The notes under the pieces: model-generated
Told to the model about the DNA's origin: nothing
Seen by the model: only the letters and a program-made list of their open reading frames with translations
Database searches by the model: none
Translations under genes and position numbers: made by a program
Shown here: in pieces, positions 1 through 7,973 of the stretch
Layout: each line of letters opens with the position of its first letter
Position numbering within the stretch: the stretch's first letter is position 1
DNA from: a virus
DNA: 34,701 nt
Reading direction: 5' to 3' (one strand)
IMG/VR virus record: IMGVR_UViG_3300000116_000083
Location: 1 to 34,701 of that record

Positions 1-142
1 ACTGTAAAGAGCCTTTATATTCTTTTCCTTTGTAAGAGAATTCGACATACCAATCAGCCCACTGATCAGGGCGAAGAGTATCAGCTATTTCAATGAATTT
101 AAGTTTGGAGACTAAGGAAGTTTTAATTTCTTTCATGGGCAT
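1..142 (-). CDS. Partial unrecognised protein (5' end only)
   Basis: A minus-strand frame is open from an ATG at 142 to the left edge of the window, giving 47 residues that begin MPMKEIKTSLVSKLKFIE. A second in-frame ATG at 136 is an equally good start. The visible part mixes a basic N-terminus with an aromatic stretch (QWADWYVEFSYKGKEYKG) that looks like beta strands. I do not recognise the family. It is divergent from the PhoH-like gene, so 143-362 probably serves both. The coding call rests on the open frame and its protein-like composition; the 3' end is outside the window. Confidence 0.5.
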   Translation of the reverse strand, partial: MPMKEIKTSLVSKLKFIEIADTLRPDQWADWYVEFSYKGKEYKGSLQ

Positions 143-288
143 AGTATAGCACAGTATCGACTAAAAGAAAAGCTTTTTTTACATATAAATGCATTTTTTA
201 TTTAGGGGAGGGGTTTTCTGAAAATTTTCACTTTTTCGCTTGACAGCGTTAGAGCGGGGGGGTGGTGAACACTATAAGTAATTTCTTT

Positions 289-317
289 TTAGAAAGGAAC
301 GGGTTTCGAGATATAAT
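289..317 (+). promoter_or_regulatory. Candidate sigma70-like promoter for the PhoH-like gene
   Basis: TATAAT at 312-317 matches the bacterial primary-sigma -10 consensus exactly. Seventeen nucleotides upstream is TTAGAA (289-294), a poor -35 match. Transcription would begin near 324 and leave a leader of about 39 nt. The -35 is weak and A/T-rich DNA yields TATAAT by chance, so this is a candidate only. Confidence 0.3.
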
Positions 318-343
318 AAAATACAAACACATTAGATAAAAAT

Positions 344-350
344 GTGTAAA
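344..350 (+). promoter_or_regulatory. GTGTAAA motif (putative phage promoter element)
   Basis: GTGTAAA starts 19 nt before the ATG of the PhoH-like gene, in A/T-rich non-coding sequence. It matches the motif found at the same kind of position before the portal, tail tube, tape measure and other genes. The last base (A instead of T) departs from the commonest form. Confidence 0.4.
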
Positions 351-362
351 TAATAAAAACAA

Positions 363-1028
363 ATGGCAAAGGAAAATAGCTTATTGCTGGGTCATATAGA
401 ATTGACAACAAAACAAAAGGAGTTTTACGACATCATGACAGATGACAAAACAAGAATTGTATTTGTGGGGGGTCCAGCGGGTACCGCTAAGACGTTTTTG
501 TCGGTTTATAGTGCATTAGATTTATATAATACAGATAAGAGTTTGAAGATATTATATTTGCGGAGTGTGGTTGAGAGTGCGGATAGGGGGATAGGTTTTC
601 TGAAAGGAGACATGGATGATAAGTTTGGGCCATATATGGCACCCCTTTTAGATAAGATTGATGAATTATTAAATAAGCCTGAAAAAGACCAATTAAAAAA
701 CAAGAAGGTACTTGAAGCAGAGCCGATTAACTTTCTGCGTGGATGTACGTGGAGGGAAAAGATAGTTATTGTGGATGAAGCTCAGAATATGAGTGTGAGA
801 GAATTGACTACTGTGCTTACAAGGATAGGCCGAGGAAGTAAGTTATTTATATGCGGGGATAGTTTGCAAAGTGATATTAGGAATAGTGGGTTTGATAAGT
901 TATATTCTTTGTTTGAAGATGAGGTTAGTTCCAAAAAAGGAGTGTATAGTGTATCTTTTGATAAGACTGATGTCGTAAGAGATAAAATAATTAGTTATCT
1001 TGTAGAAAAAATTGAAAAAATAGGTTAA
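363..1028 (+). CDS. phoH: PhoH-like ATPase
   Basis: This is a P-loop NTPase of the PhoH family. It has a Walker A motif GGPAGTAKT at residues 36-44, a Walker B motif IVIVDEAQN at 134-142, a GDSLQSD segment at about 165-171 and a DVVRDKII stretch near 203-210, in the usual PhoH order. The 221-residue length suits the phage members, which lack extra RNA-binding domains. PhoH-like genes are common in marine phages, but their role is unsettled; RNA metabolism or phosphate-stress functions have been proposed. It heads the rightward gene series and is 8 nt from the next gene. There is no Shine-Dalgarno sequence before the ATG. The family call is secure; the biological role is not. Confidence 0.9.
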   Translation: MAKENSLLLGHIELTTKQKEFYDIMTDDKTRIVFVGGPAGTAKTFLSVYSALDLYNTDKSLKILYLRSVVESADRGIGFLKGDMDDKFGPYMAPLLDKIDELLNKPEKDQLKNKKVLEAEPINFLRGCTWREKIVIVDEAQNMSVRELTTVLTRIGRGSKLFICGDSLQSDIRNSGFDKLYSLFEDEVSSKKGVYSVSFDKTDVVRDKIISYLVEKIEKIG

Positions 1029-1036
1029 TATTTACC

Positions 1037-1411
1037 ATGAACAAAGTTTTTTGTGTATCTTGTGGATTCAAGAATTCGTATGAGGTGACGAAGCCGAAGT
1101 TTTGTGCGAACTGCGGTACGCCTATCTCTGGTGGAGTTAGGCCGAAAGAGTTGGCTCAAGAAGAAGTTGAGGATGAATCTGAAGTTTCTAGTTTGGCGAG
1201 TTTAGATTTAAGGAAGTTGCGTCGAGATATTGTCGCTGAAGCTAATACACAAAAGACAACACTAACTGATTTATGGAAATCTGCTTCTGAATCTGATGCG
1301 GTTCAAGAAGAGTATAAGAGAAATGCTCCTAATCTTCCAGAAGGTGATGCTTTACTAAAACAAACTCAAGCTGACTGTGCCTCTTCTAGGCCCACAGAAA
1401 TAGATGGATAA
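1037..1411 (+). CDS. Small zinc-ribbon protein
   Basis: A 124-residue protein whose first 30 residues form a zinc ribbon: C6-x2-C9, then C23-x2-C26 (FCANCGTPI). The rest is acidic and then polar and helical, with no other domain I recognise. It overlaps the sigma-like gene by 8 nt, which suggests co-translation and possibly a joint role in transcription. A zinc ribbon followed by an acidic tail could bind nucleic acid or RNA polymerase, but that is inference. The start ATG follows the previous stop by 8 nt and is the only sensible one. Confidence 0.7.
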   Translation: MNKVFCVSCGFKNSYEVTKPKFCANCGTPISGGVRPKELAQEEVEDESEVSSLASLDLRKLRRDIVAEANTQKTTLTDLWKSASESDAVQEEYKRNAPNLPEGDALLKQTQADCASSRPTEIDG

Positions 1412-2081
1412 GGAATATGAAGACCTTATTCCAGAGATAGAGCAAGTACTCGCTAAATATAGAGCTAAATGGCAGCTAAATGCATTAACATGGTTAGACT
1501 ATGATGATGTTTGTCAGATCATAAGGCTACATATTTATAATAAGCTTCATTTGTGGGATCAAAAAAGGGCATTTAAACCTTGGGCTAGTGTTTTGATATC
1601 TAATCAGATAAAGAATCTGATAAGGAATCATTATAGTAACTTTGCTAAACCTTGTTTGCAATGTCCTCATTATTCTGGGGGTTTAGATTGTAGTATGACT
1701 AAAAGCGGGGTTCAAGATGTTAGTTGTTCTTTGTTTGCTAATTGGCGTAAGAAGAAAGAGAATGCATATAATTTGAAGTTACCATTATCATTGGATACAT
1801 CTATTTTTGTTTATGACAACTTGTACGATGAGAATGTTGATTATGATAGAAAAGTGGCAAAGATACATCAGTTGGTTTTGAAGGAATTGAGTGAGAAGCA
1901 TAAGATAATATATACAATGTTATTTATTGAGAACGCTACTGATGAAGAGGTTGCAAAGAGATTCGGGTTTAAGAAGGATACAAGTAAGAGGAAGACTCCC
2001 CGATACAAACAAATAAACAACTTAAAGAAGAAATTTTACTTGATAGCCCAAAAAGTAATTAAAAAGGACGATTTAACATGA
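1404..2081 (+). CDS. Phage RNA polymerase sigma factor with a four-Cys insert
   Basis: This is a 225-residue sigma-70-superfamily protein. Residues about 30-78 match sigma region 2: DYDDVCQIIRLHIYNKLHLWD, then FKPWASVLISNQIKNLIRN, which corresponds to the -10-binding helix. Residues about 158-220 look like region 4, with EEVAKRFGF and RYKQINNLKKKF forming an HTH-like pair. Between them lies a likely metal-binding insert with Cys at 84, 87, 96 and 108. Such factors redirect host polymerase to phage promoters, as T4 gp55 does at late promoters. Its likely target in this genome is the recurring GTGTAAT motif upstream of structural genes; that link is inferred. It overlaps its neighbours by 8 nt and by ATGA. 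Confidence 0.75.
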   Translation: MDKEYEDLIPEIEQVLAKYRAKWQLNALTWLDYDDVCQIIRLHIYNKLHLWDQKRAFKPWASVLISNQIKNLIRNHYSNFAKPCLQCPHYSGGLDCSMTKSGVQDVSCSLFANWRKKKENAYNLKLPLSLDTSIFVYDNLYDENVDYDRKVAKIHQLVLKELSEKHKIIYTMLFIENATDEEVAKRFGFKKDTSKRKTPRYKQINNLKKKFYLIAQKVIKKDDLT

Positions 2082-3139
2082 ACAACTTTAAACTATCAGA
2101 AGAGCAGGAGAAGCAGATTTTAAAAGAGTTCAAAAAGAACCCTGACTTGATGTCTATCACCCGAAAAGTATTTAAAGACGAGAATATTGACGGTAGGTCT
2201 AAACAGGGGAGAGCGGTGAGGGCTTTCCTAGCAAAACAGAATAGAGACTATAACACTTCTCTAGTTCCCAAAGCAGATAACCTAGAACTGACCAAAGAAC
2301 AGAAGTCCTTTCTTATGAGTGATAATATCCATTCGGATATGAATGCTTTAGAGGTCGCCCGATTAACTTTTAAGGATAGAGATGTCGCAAGCCTTAGCAT
2401 TAAACATAGGTTGATTGTAGATTTTCTCAAGACGTATCGCCCTGAAGTAGTTGATGACAACGAGATTATAACAAAAGAGAAATGGATAGCCCCAAAAGCT
2501 TTATCTCGCGTTATTTCTAAAGTGAATGCTTTTTGCGGTACTTCTTTCGAAGAATCAACGATTCAAAACAAACAAAAGAAATTGATGGATCAACTAATGA
2601 TCTATCTTCGTAGTCCTAGGTTTAATCACTTTGTTAATCAGTACTCGACTTTAGCAGACAGAGACCTTTTCGAAAGCGAGTTCGTTAGGGCTATTTGGGA
2701 CAAGCCTGACCTCACTAATGACGAGTTGAACCTGTACGTGACCGTGTGTACCAACTACGTGCGCCAAAAACACATCCAGCAGCGTATTGACAAGCTTAAC
2801 GCACTACTAGACGACCAAGACAACGAAAGAGACATTACAATGCGTCTGACGGAGATTATCAAGGCTACTAGCGATGAACTCAATCAATGCGAAAAAAGGA
2901 TCGAGTCTCTTACAAAAGACTTGAATGGTTCTAGAACTGCAAGGCTCAAGGCCAAGGGAGAAGAAAATGGATCTATCTTTGCTTTAGTGGAAGCCTTTCA
3001 AGAAAGAGAAGAACGTGATCGAATGATCATGATGGCAGAACTCCAGAACAAACTTATTGAAGAGGAAGCTGATAGACTTGAAAGCATGGATGATTACAAG
3101 GCTAGAATCCTAGGCATTTCTAAAAAAGAACTATTATGA
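2078..3139 (+). CDS. Protein with two HTH-like repeats and a coiled coil (candidate small terminase)
   Basis: A 353-residue protein I cannot assign by family. Residues about 6-51 and 71-117 look like two copies of one helical unit: L-S/T-x-E-Q..., then an I/V-x-R-x-x-FKD segment, then a closing helix ending in FL. The middle (about 125-235) is helical. Residues about 236-340 are highly charged and read as a coiled coil. Tandem HTH-like units plus a coiled coil, two genes upstream of the large terminase, would suit a DNA-recognising small terminase, although 353 residues is long for that role. A GC-richer patch lies at about 2690-2830. It has an AAGGA-like sequence about 10 nt before its ATG, which is rare in this window. 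It is joined by ATGA overlaps on both sides. Confidence 0.55.
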   Translation: MNNFKLSEEQEKQILKEFKKNPDLMSITRKVFKDENIDGRSKQGRAVRAFLAKQNRDYNTSLVPKADNLELTKEQKSFLMSDNIHSDMNALEVARLTFKDRDVASLSIKHRLIVDFLKTYRPEVVDDNEIITKEKWIAPKALSRVISKVNAFCGTSFEESTIQNKQKKLMDQLMIYLRSPRFNHFVNQYSTLADRDLFESEFVRAIWDKPDLTNDELNLYVTVCTNYVRQKHIQQRIDKLNALLDDQDNERDITMRLTEIIKATSDELNQCEKRIESLTKDLNGSRTARLKAKGEENGSIFALVEAFQEREERDRMIMMAELQNKLIEEEADRLESMDDYKARILGISKKELL

Positions 3140-4089
3140 GTGATTTTACCTGTAAAGAATGTGGGAAGGAGTTCGACAATAGGAAAAGCTTTCATATGCA
3201 CCTGAAAGCACACTCTTTGTTTATTGGAGACTATTATGTAAAGCATTTTCAGAAAAAAGATTTGTACACTGGTTCTTTACTCCCTTTTAAGAATTATGAC
3301 CAATACTTCCGAGAAGATTTCTCTTGCAAGGAAAATTATCTTAATTGGCTTAAAATCACACCTTCGGAGACCTGCAAAGAATATGTTGAAAACAAAGCTA
3401 AATCTAAATTCTCAGACAAGAAGATAACTATATCTCCTCCTAATTTATTTTATCAATTATCGGACATGGCCGATATTCAAACCTATAGGAAGTTATGGGG
3501 GTCTTATTCTAATTTCACAAAAGAACTGAATCTAAAAAACCAGTTTTGCAGAAACCTCCCAAAAACCTTTTGGGAATCCTCCCACGAGGATATCTCTATT
3601 TTCGTAGACACAAGGGAAAAGCTGCCCTTTACTTTTAAGAACGGCTTAGTAAACAAGTTAGACTTTGGCGACTATACTGCTGGAGGAGAACATTATTCAA
3701 AAACATTCATAGATAGAAAATCACAAGATGACTTCAGGCAAACATTTGGCAAAGATATTAAAAGATTCAGGAGGGAAATGGATCGTTGTGTCCAGTTTAA
3801 TTCTTACATGTTCATTGTTGTCGAGTCTTCTATTGAAAAAATCGAAGAAGACAACAAAATATCGAAGTTTAAATCGAACCTAGGTTATGTATGGCATAAT
3901 TTGAGGGGTCTTATGGCAGACTACCCAGAAAACATACAATTCATATTCGCCTACAATAGGAAAGGCGCTAAAAAGCTAATACCCAAAATCCTTTATTATG
4001 GTCAGGATTTGTGGGAGGTTGATTTACAGTACCATATAGACAATAAAGTTTATGGCTTGGAGCAAAGGAAAACAGAGATATCGCACTGA
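3136..4089 (+). CDS. C2H2 zinc-finger / ERCC4-type nuclease
   Basis: A 317-residue protein in two parts. Residues 6-26 form a classical C2H2 finger (C6, C9, H22, H26). Residues about 150-270 are an ERCC4 (XPF/Mus81-type) nuclease core: VDTREKLPF with D158 and E161, LDFGDY with D179, and the signature DRKSQDDF with D193-R194-K195. ERCC4 nucleases cut branched DNA near junctions. The gene sits directly before the large terminase, which starts inside its last 38 nt. A role in resolving branched replication products before packaging is plausible, but that is inference. Nothing suggests truncation. The catalytic residues are intact. Confidence 0.85.
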   Translation: MSDFTCKECGKEFDNRKSFHMHLKAHSLFIGDYYVKHFQKKDLYTGSLLPFKNYDQYFREDFSCKENYLNWLKITPSETCKEYVENKAKSKFSDKKITISPPNLFYQLSDMADIQTYRKLWGSYSNFTKELNLKNQFCRNLPKTFWESSHEDISIFVDTREKLPFTFKNGLVNKLDFGDYTAGGEHYSKTFIDRKSQDDFRQTFGKDIKRFRREMDRCVQFNSYMFIVVESSIEKIEEDNKISKFKSNLGYVWHNLRGLMADYPENIQFIFAYNRKGAKKLIPKILYYGQDLWEVDLQYHIDNKVYGLEQRKTEISH

Positions 4090-5941
4090 GTTCTCTGCTA
4101 AAGAGTTCAACTCTCATCTTAGATCATTTGAAGGCGACTTGCCCGATGAAGAAGCTAAGTATTTGTTGTACAAGTTTTTAAGGGCTAATATTGCGTTTAC
4201 TTCAGAATTATTCTTAGGGGTTAAGTTATTTCCATTTCAGGCTATGGCTATCAAGGGAATGATGGTATCTGACTATTCCATGTTCGTATTCTCTCGTGGC
4301 ATGTCTAAAACATTCTCTACAGCTATTTATGTGCTACTTGAGTGTCTTTTAAACCCTAGCGCGAATATTGGTGTTATTGCAGGTAGCTTTAGGCAATCAA
4401 AGCAAATCTTCCAGAAAATGGAGGATATACTAGCCAAACCCGAAGCGAAGCTCGCAAAAGAATGTGGGGTTAAGATAACCAAAGGAACTGACCAGTGGAC
4501 TTTAAAAATAGGTGGTAGTAGGGCTATAGCGCTACCCTTGGCAAATGGAGAAAGGTTACGTGGATTTCGATTTAATCGCATTGTCCTCGATGAATTCTTG
4601 ACCATCCCCGAAAAGATTTTCAACGAAGTTATTATACCTTTCCTTGGCGTAGTAGAAAATCCTATCGAACGAGAAGAACTTCACAAGTTAGAAACGCGCA
4701 TAATCGAGAAAGGCGAGATGCAAGAAGAAGATAGGTATGTGTGGCCTAATAACAAATTAATAATACTTTCATCTCCCTCTTTTAAATTTGAATATATGTA
4801 TAAGCTCTATAAAAAGTATGAGGGGCTAATATTCGGAGAGTTTAATCAAGACGATGAAGATGAACCAGCTGCTGATGAGGCTTATAGACTAATAATGCAA
4901 TTAAGTTATGATTGTGCTCCTACTAGGTTGTACGATCAAAACTTGCTTAAACAAGCTAAGGCTACTATGTCTGAGATGCAGTTTAAACGAGAGTTTGGTG
5001 CTCAATTTGTGGATGAGAGTGATGGTTACTTTAGATTATCTAAAATGGCATCTTGTACGATAGCTGATGGGGAATTCCCAGCTGTTGAAGTCGTAGGAAA
5101 CCCAAGCGATGACTACTTACTTGCTTTTGACCCTAACTGGGCTGGAAATACAAGCGCTGACCACTTTGCAATGCATGTGTTTAAAGTTATGAGAGAAGAG
5201 CAGAAGATCTGCCTTGTTCATAGCTATGCAATAGCGGGAGTATCCTTAAAAGAACATATGAGATATTTTCTCTACATCATTCAACATTTTAATATCGTTG
5301 GGATATGCGGAGACTACAACGGAGGCGTTCAATTTATTAATTCTTGTAACGAGAGTCAATTGTTTAAAACAGCTAAAGTTGATATTGGCGTTATAGAAGT
5401 AGACTTAGAAAAACCTGATCAATGGCACAACGATATACTTAGTTTTAAGAATCAATATAATCAGAAAGAAAGAAAGTATTGTATCTTAAGAAAACCTACA
5501 GTTAACTGGATCAGAAGTGGTAATGAGATGTTGCAAGCAGCTATAGACCATAAAAGAATACTATTTGCTTCCAGAGCGGTAGACGATCACTTTGATCAAC
5601 AAAGGAAGAAGAATCTACCTATTGAGAGTATAAAGTGGGATAATAAAATTACAGCTACTTCTAAAGGGGCTAAAATGATTGACCTTATAGATCAACAGAA
5701 AAGTAACATTGAGCTTACAAAGTCGGAATGCGCTAACATTGAGGTCACGACAAACCCCCAAGGCTCACAGTCATTTAACCTACCTCAAAACATCCGAAGA
5801 CAAAAAGGACCGAATAGAGCACGTAAAGATTCTTATTCTGCTTTGATCCTAGGCAATTGGTTCGGCAAGGTGTATTTTGATTCTTTGCATGTTAAACCTG
5901 AGAAAAAACCTACTTCTACATTTATACCTTTTACAATTTGA
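4052..5941 (+). CDS. terL: Terminase large subunit
   Basis: A 629-residue packaging motor protein with ATPase and nuclease domains in the usual order. The ATPase has a degenerate Walker A at about 81-87 (SRGMSKT) and a Walker B with catalytic Glu, RIVLDEF, at about 176-182. The C-terminal nuclease has LLAFDPNWAG (D360), ICGDYNGG (D421) and a late acidic residue in KDSYSALILGNW (about D593), as expected for an RNase H-like terminase nuclease. The chosen ATG lies inside the preceding gene with a 38-nt overlap. Later Met codons would remove sequence ahead of the ATPase core. An 11-bp hairpin and a GTGTAAC motif follow the stop, so transcription may be re-set here before the portal gene. Confidence 0.93.
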   Translation: MAWSKGKQRYRTEFSAKEFNSHLRSFEGDLPDEEAKYLLYKFLRANIAFTSELFLGVKLFPFQAMAIKGMMVSDYSMFVFSRGMSKTFSTAIYVLLECLLNPSANIGVIAGSFRQSKQIFQKMEDILAKPEAKLAKECGVKITKGTDQWTLKIGGSRAIALPLANGERLRGFRFNRIVLDEFLTIPEKIFNEVIIPFLGVVENPIEREELHKLETRIIEKGEMQEEDRYVWPNNKLIILSSPSFKFEYMYKLYKKYEGLIFGEFNQDDEDEPAADEAYRLIMQLSYDCAPTRLYDQNLLKQAKATMSEMQFKREFGAQFVDESDGYFRLSKMASCTIADGEFPAVEVVGNPSDDYLLAFDPNWAGNTSADHFAMHVFKVMREEQKICLVHSYAIAGVSLKEHMRYFLYIIQHFNIVGICGDYNGGVQFINSCNESQLFKTAKVDIGVIEVDLEKPDQWHNDILSFKNQYNQKERKYCILRKPTVNWIRSGNEMLQAAIDHKRILFASRAVDDHFDQQRKKNLPIESIKWDNKITATSKGAKMIDLIDQQKSNIELTKSECANIEVTTNPQGSQSFNLPQNIRRQKGPNRARKDSYSALILGNWFGKVYFDSLHVKPEKKPTSTFIPFTI

Positions 5942-5969
5942 AAAGTTATAAAGTAACTTTTATAACTTT
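5942..5969 (+). repeat. Perfect 11-bp inverted repeat after terL
   Basis: AAAGTTATAAA (5942-5952) is the exact reverse complement of TTTATAACTTT (5959-5969), with a 6-nt loop GTAACT. It starts right after the terL stop and ends 1 nt before a GTGTAAC motif. It lacks a GC core and a T-tract, so it is a poor intrinsic terminator. It may be an operator or an mRNA-end stabiliser. Confidence 0.6.
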
Positions 5970-5970
5970 A

Positions 5971-5985
5971 GTGTAACAATTGTTA
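5971..5985 (+). promoter_or_regulatory. GTGTAAC motif overlapping a 12-bp palindrome, before the portal gene
   Basis: GTGTAAC at 5971-5977 starts 17 nt before the portal ATG. TAACAATTGTTA at 5974-5985 is a perfect palindrome overlapping it, as an operator would. The same GTGTAA core occurs before several other structural genes. Confidence 0.5.
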
Positions 5986-5987
5986 AC

Positions 5988-7958
5988 ATGGAGGAAAAGC
6001 GCAAATATACAAAGAGATCTGAGTATTGGAATAAATTTAAAAGCAATGCTTCTAATAACAACTTAAACGAGTTGTTTGAACAAGAATCAGAAGCTCAGGT
6101 TAGTCCAGAGCTAGTGGGAGAATCTCTATATGAGAGTGTCGCATCTAGATTGCAACCTTCTAATAGAACTGCAACAAGAAGCAATAACGTTTCACAGAAC
6201 TTTGTAAAAGGTCGGTTTAAAAACATCGATGATGGACTTCTTCCATTTGATTATTCTCGTGATTCTGTTGATGCTAGAGACGCAATCCAGTTGTGTCAAA
6301 AAGCTTATTTCAACGTACCTGCCTTCCGCAGTACTATCGATATGCTTTCCGACTTCGCTGACTCTGATATTTATTTAGAAGGGGGTACAGAGAAATCTCG
6401 TAAATTTATTAATGCTTGGTTTAAAAGGATCAAGATCCATGATGTTAAATCTCAATATTTTAGAGAATACTATCGCTCAGGTAATGTTTTCTTATACAGA
6501 ATTGACGGAAAACTTAAAATGCAAGATTCAGGTCAAATCTTAGAGACCTACGGAGCTACTAAGAAAAATGTACCTATACCCATCAAGTATATGGTTATAA
6601 ACCCAACTGATGTTGCTACAAAAGGTTCTATTTCATTTAACGACTTTCAATATTTTAAAGTACTAACACCCTATGAGATAGCTAGGCTAAAAAAGCCCCA
6701 AACAGATCATGAAAAAGAAATGTACGATTCTCTTCCAGAGGACGTTCAAGTCAGGATCAAAAACAACCAAGCTTCAACCTCAGAAAGGATTTATATCCAA
6801 TTAGCTTCTGATTTGCTTCATGTGGTCTTTGCTAAAAAACAAGACTATGAGCCTTTGTCGATTCCTTATGGTTTTACCGTTCTTGATGATATAAATAAAA
6901 AATTAGAATTAAAAAAAATAGACCAAGCTATTTCTCGCTCCATTGAGAATGTTGTTCTCTTGGTGACGATGGGGGCAGAGCCAGATAAAGGTGGAGTTAA
7001 TCATAAGGCTTTAGCTGCCATGCAGAGCATCTTTAAAAATCAAAGTGTTGGTCGAGTACTTGTTTCTGATTATACAACTAAAGCAGACTTTGTTATCCCA
7101 GATCTAAGGAAAGTAGTTGGGCCTGAAAAATACGAAGTGTTAAACAGAGATATTCAAGAAGGACTTCAGAATGTACTCATTGGAGACAATAAGTATGCAG
7201 ATGGTCAATTAAAAATGAAAATTTTCATCCAGCGTTTGGAAGAATCTCGTGACTTATTTATTAAGGAATTCCTCCAGCCAGAAATCCGTAGGATTTGCAA
7301 GTCTGCTGGAATGAGATCTTGGCCTGAAGCTAAATTGGTTAAGACAGACACATTGGACAATTCTGACATGACGAAACTCGCCACCAGAATGATGGAGCTT
7401 GGAGTTATAACCCCAGAACAAGGAATGAAGGTTGTACATACAGGTGTTTTCCCAAAATCTGTAGACATGGATAAAGCTCAAGAAGAGTTTAAACAAAAAA
7501 GAGAAGAGGGTTATTATATGCCTCTTGTTAACAGCGTTAATCTATATCAAGAAGAAAAAGATGGTGATTCAGAGCCTCAAGTAAAAGAAAAGGCTGCTCC
7601 TATAGCTCCATCTGGAGGTAGACCAATTGGGGTATCTAATTCAAGCTTTTCGAAGAAACATATTATTAAGGCTACTCAAAAAGTTAGTGAATTTGAGTTG
7701 AAAGCATATAGGGACTTTGCTTTGAAATATGGTATAGATGAACTAGATGAGCAGAGAAAAGATCTTGTGTCTCAAGCTTGTGAAGCAATTATAGTTTCCA
7801 AAAAAGAAGACGAATGGGAAGAAGCATTATCAAGTGTTGTAGATAATATAGAGAATCTTTCTGATCTTCATATAGACAAAGATATACTTGATTTAGGGTG
7901 TAAACATCAACTTGATGACATGTCTGCTGCGATTTTATATCACTCAACCAATTTTTAA
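5988..7958 (+). CDS. Portal protein
   Basis: A 656-residue protein placed directly after the large terminase. It has the features of tailed-phage portals: a polar N-terminus, a central region including VDARDAIQLCQKAYFNVPAF and YRSGNVFLYRIDG, and a helical stem and crown region around the LIGDNKYADGQLKMKIFIQR segment. Portals form the dodecameric ring at the capsid vertex through which DNA passes and to which the terminase docks. The C-terminal 130 residues are charged and helical and may be a lineage-specific extension. The start ATG follows a hairpin and a GTGTAAC motif, with no Shine-Dalgarno sequence. The call rests on position, length and motif feel rather than on one diagnostic motif. 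Confidence 0.85.
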   Translation: MEEKRKYTKRSEYWNKFKSNASNNNLNELFEQESEAQVSPELVGESLYESVASRLQPSNRTATRSNNVSQNFVKGRFKNIDDGLLPFDYSRDSVDARDAIQLCQKAYFNVPAFRSTIDMLSDFADSDIYLEGGTEKSRKFINAWFKRIKIHDVKSQYFREYYRSGNVFLYRIDGKLKMQDSGQILETYGATKKNVPIPIKYMVINPTDVATKGSISFNDFQYFKVLTPYEIARLKKPQTDHEKEMYDSLPEDVQVRIKNNQASTSERIYIQLASDLLHVVFAKKQDYEPLSIPYGFTVLDDINKKLELKKIDQAISRSIENVVLLVTMGAEPDKGGVNHKALAAMQSIFKNQSVGRVLVSDYTTKADFVIPDLRKVVGPEKYEVLNRDIQEGLQNVLIGDNKYADGQLKMKIFIQRLEESRDLFIKEFLQPEIRRICKSAGMRSWPEAKLVKTDTLDNSDMTKLATRMMELGVITPEQGMKVVHTGVFPKSVDMDKAQEEFKQKREEGYYMPLVNSVNLYQEEKDGDSEPQVKEKAAPIAPSGGRPIGVSNSSFSKKHIIKATQKVSEFELKAYRDFALKYGIDELDEQRKDLVSQACEAIIVSKKEDEWEEALSSVVDNIENLSDLHIDKDILDLGCKHQLDDMSAAILYHSTNF

Positions 7959-7966
7959 GTGTATAA
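7959..7966 (+). promoter_or_regulatory. GTGTATAA, variant of the putative promoter motif
   Basis: GTGTATAA directly follows the portal stop codon and starts 15 nt before the ATG of the protease-scaffold gene. It departs from GTGTAAT by a TA insertion but keeps the position seen at other genes. It is weaker evidence than the exact copies. Confidence 0.25.
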
Positions 7967-7973
7967 AATAAAT

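Larger units (their letters stand above)
143..362. other. Divergent intergenic region
   Basis: This 220-nt gap separates the partial minus-strand gene from the PhoH-like gene, and no open frame of useful length is visible in it. It holds T-rich and A-rich tracts, two G-rich patches unusual for this genome (GGGGAGGGG near 205-213 and a run of seven G at 256-262), a perfect TATAAT at 312-317 and a GTGTAAA motif at 344-350. It is the only sizeable non-coding region in the window and is probably a regulatory hub for both flanking genes. Confidence 0.6.

Noticed and set aside
143-148. TATACT on the minus strand directly before the partial gene's ATG
   Set aside because: It resembles an extended -10 but touches the start codon, has no -35 match, and would start transcription within the gene; evidence too thin.
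240-278. TTGACA at 240-245 with TATAAG at 273-278
   Set aside because: The spacer is 27 nt, too long for a sigma70-type promoter, and no -10 box lies at 16-18 nt.
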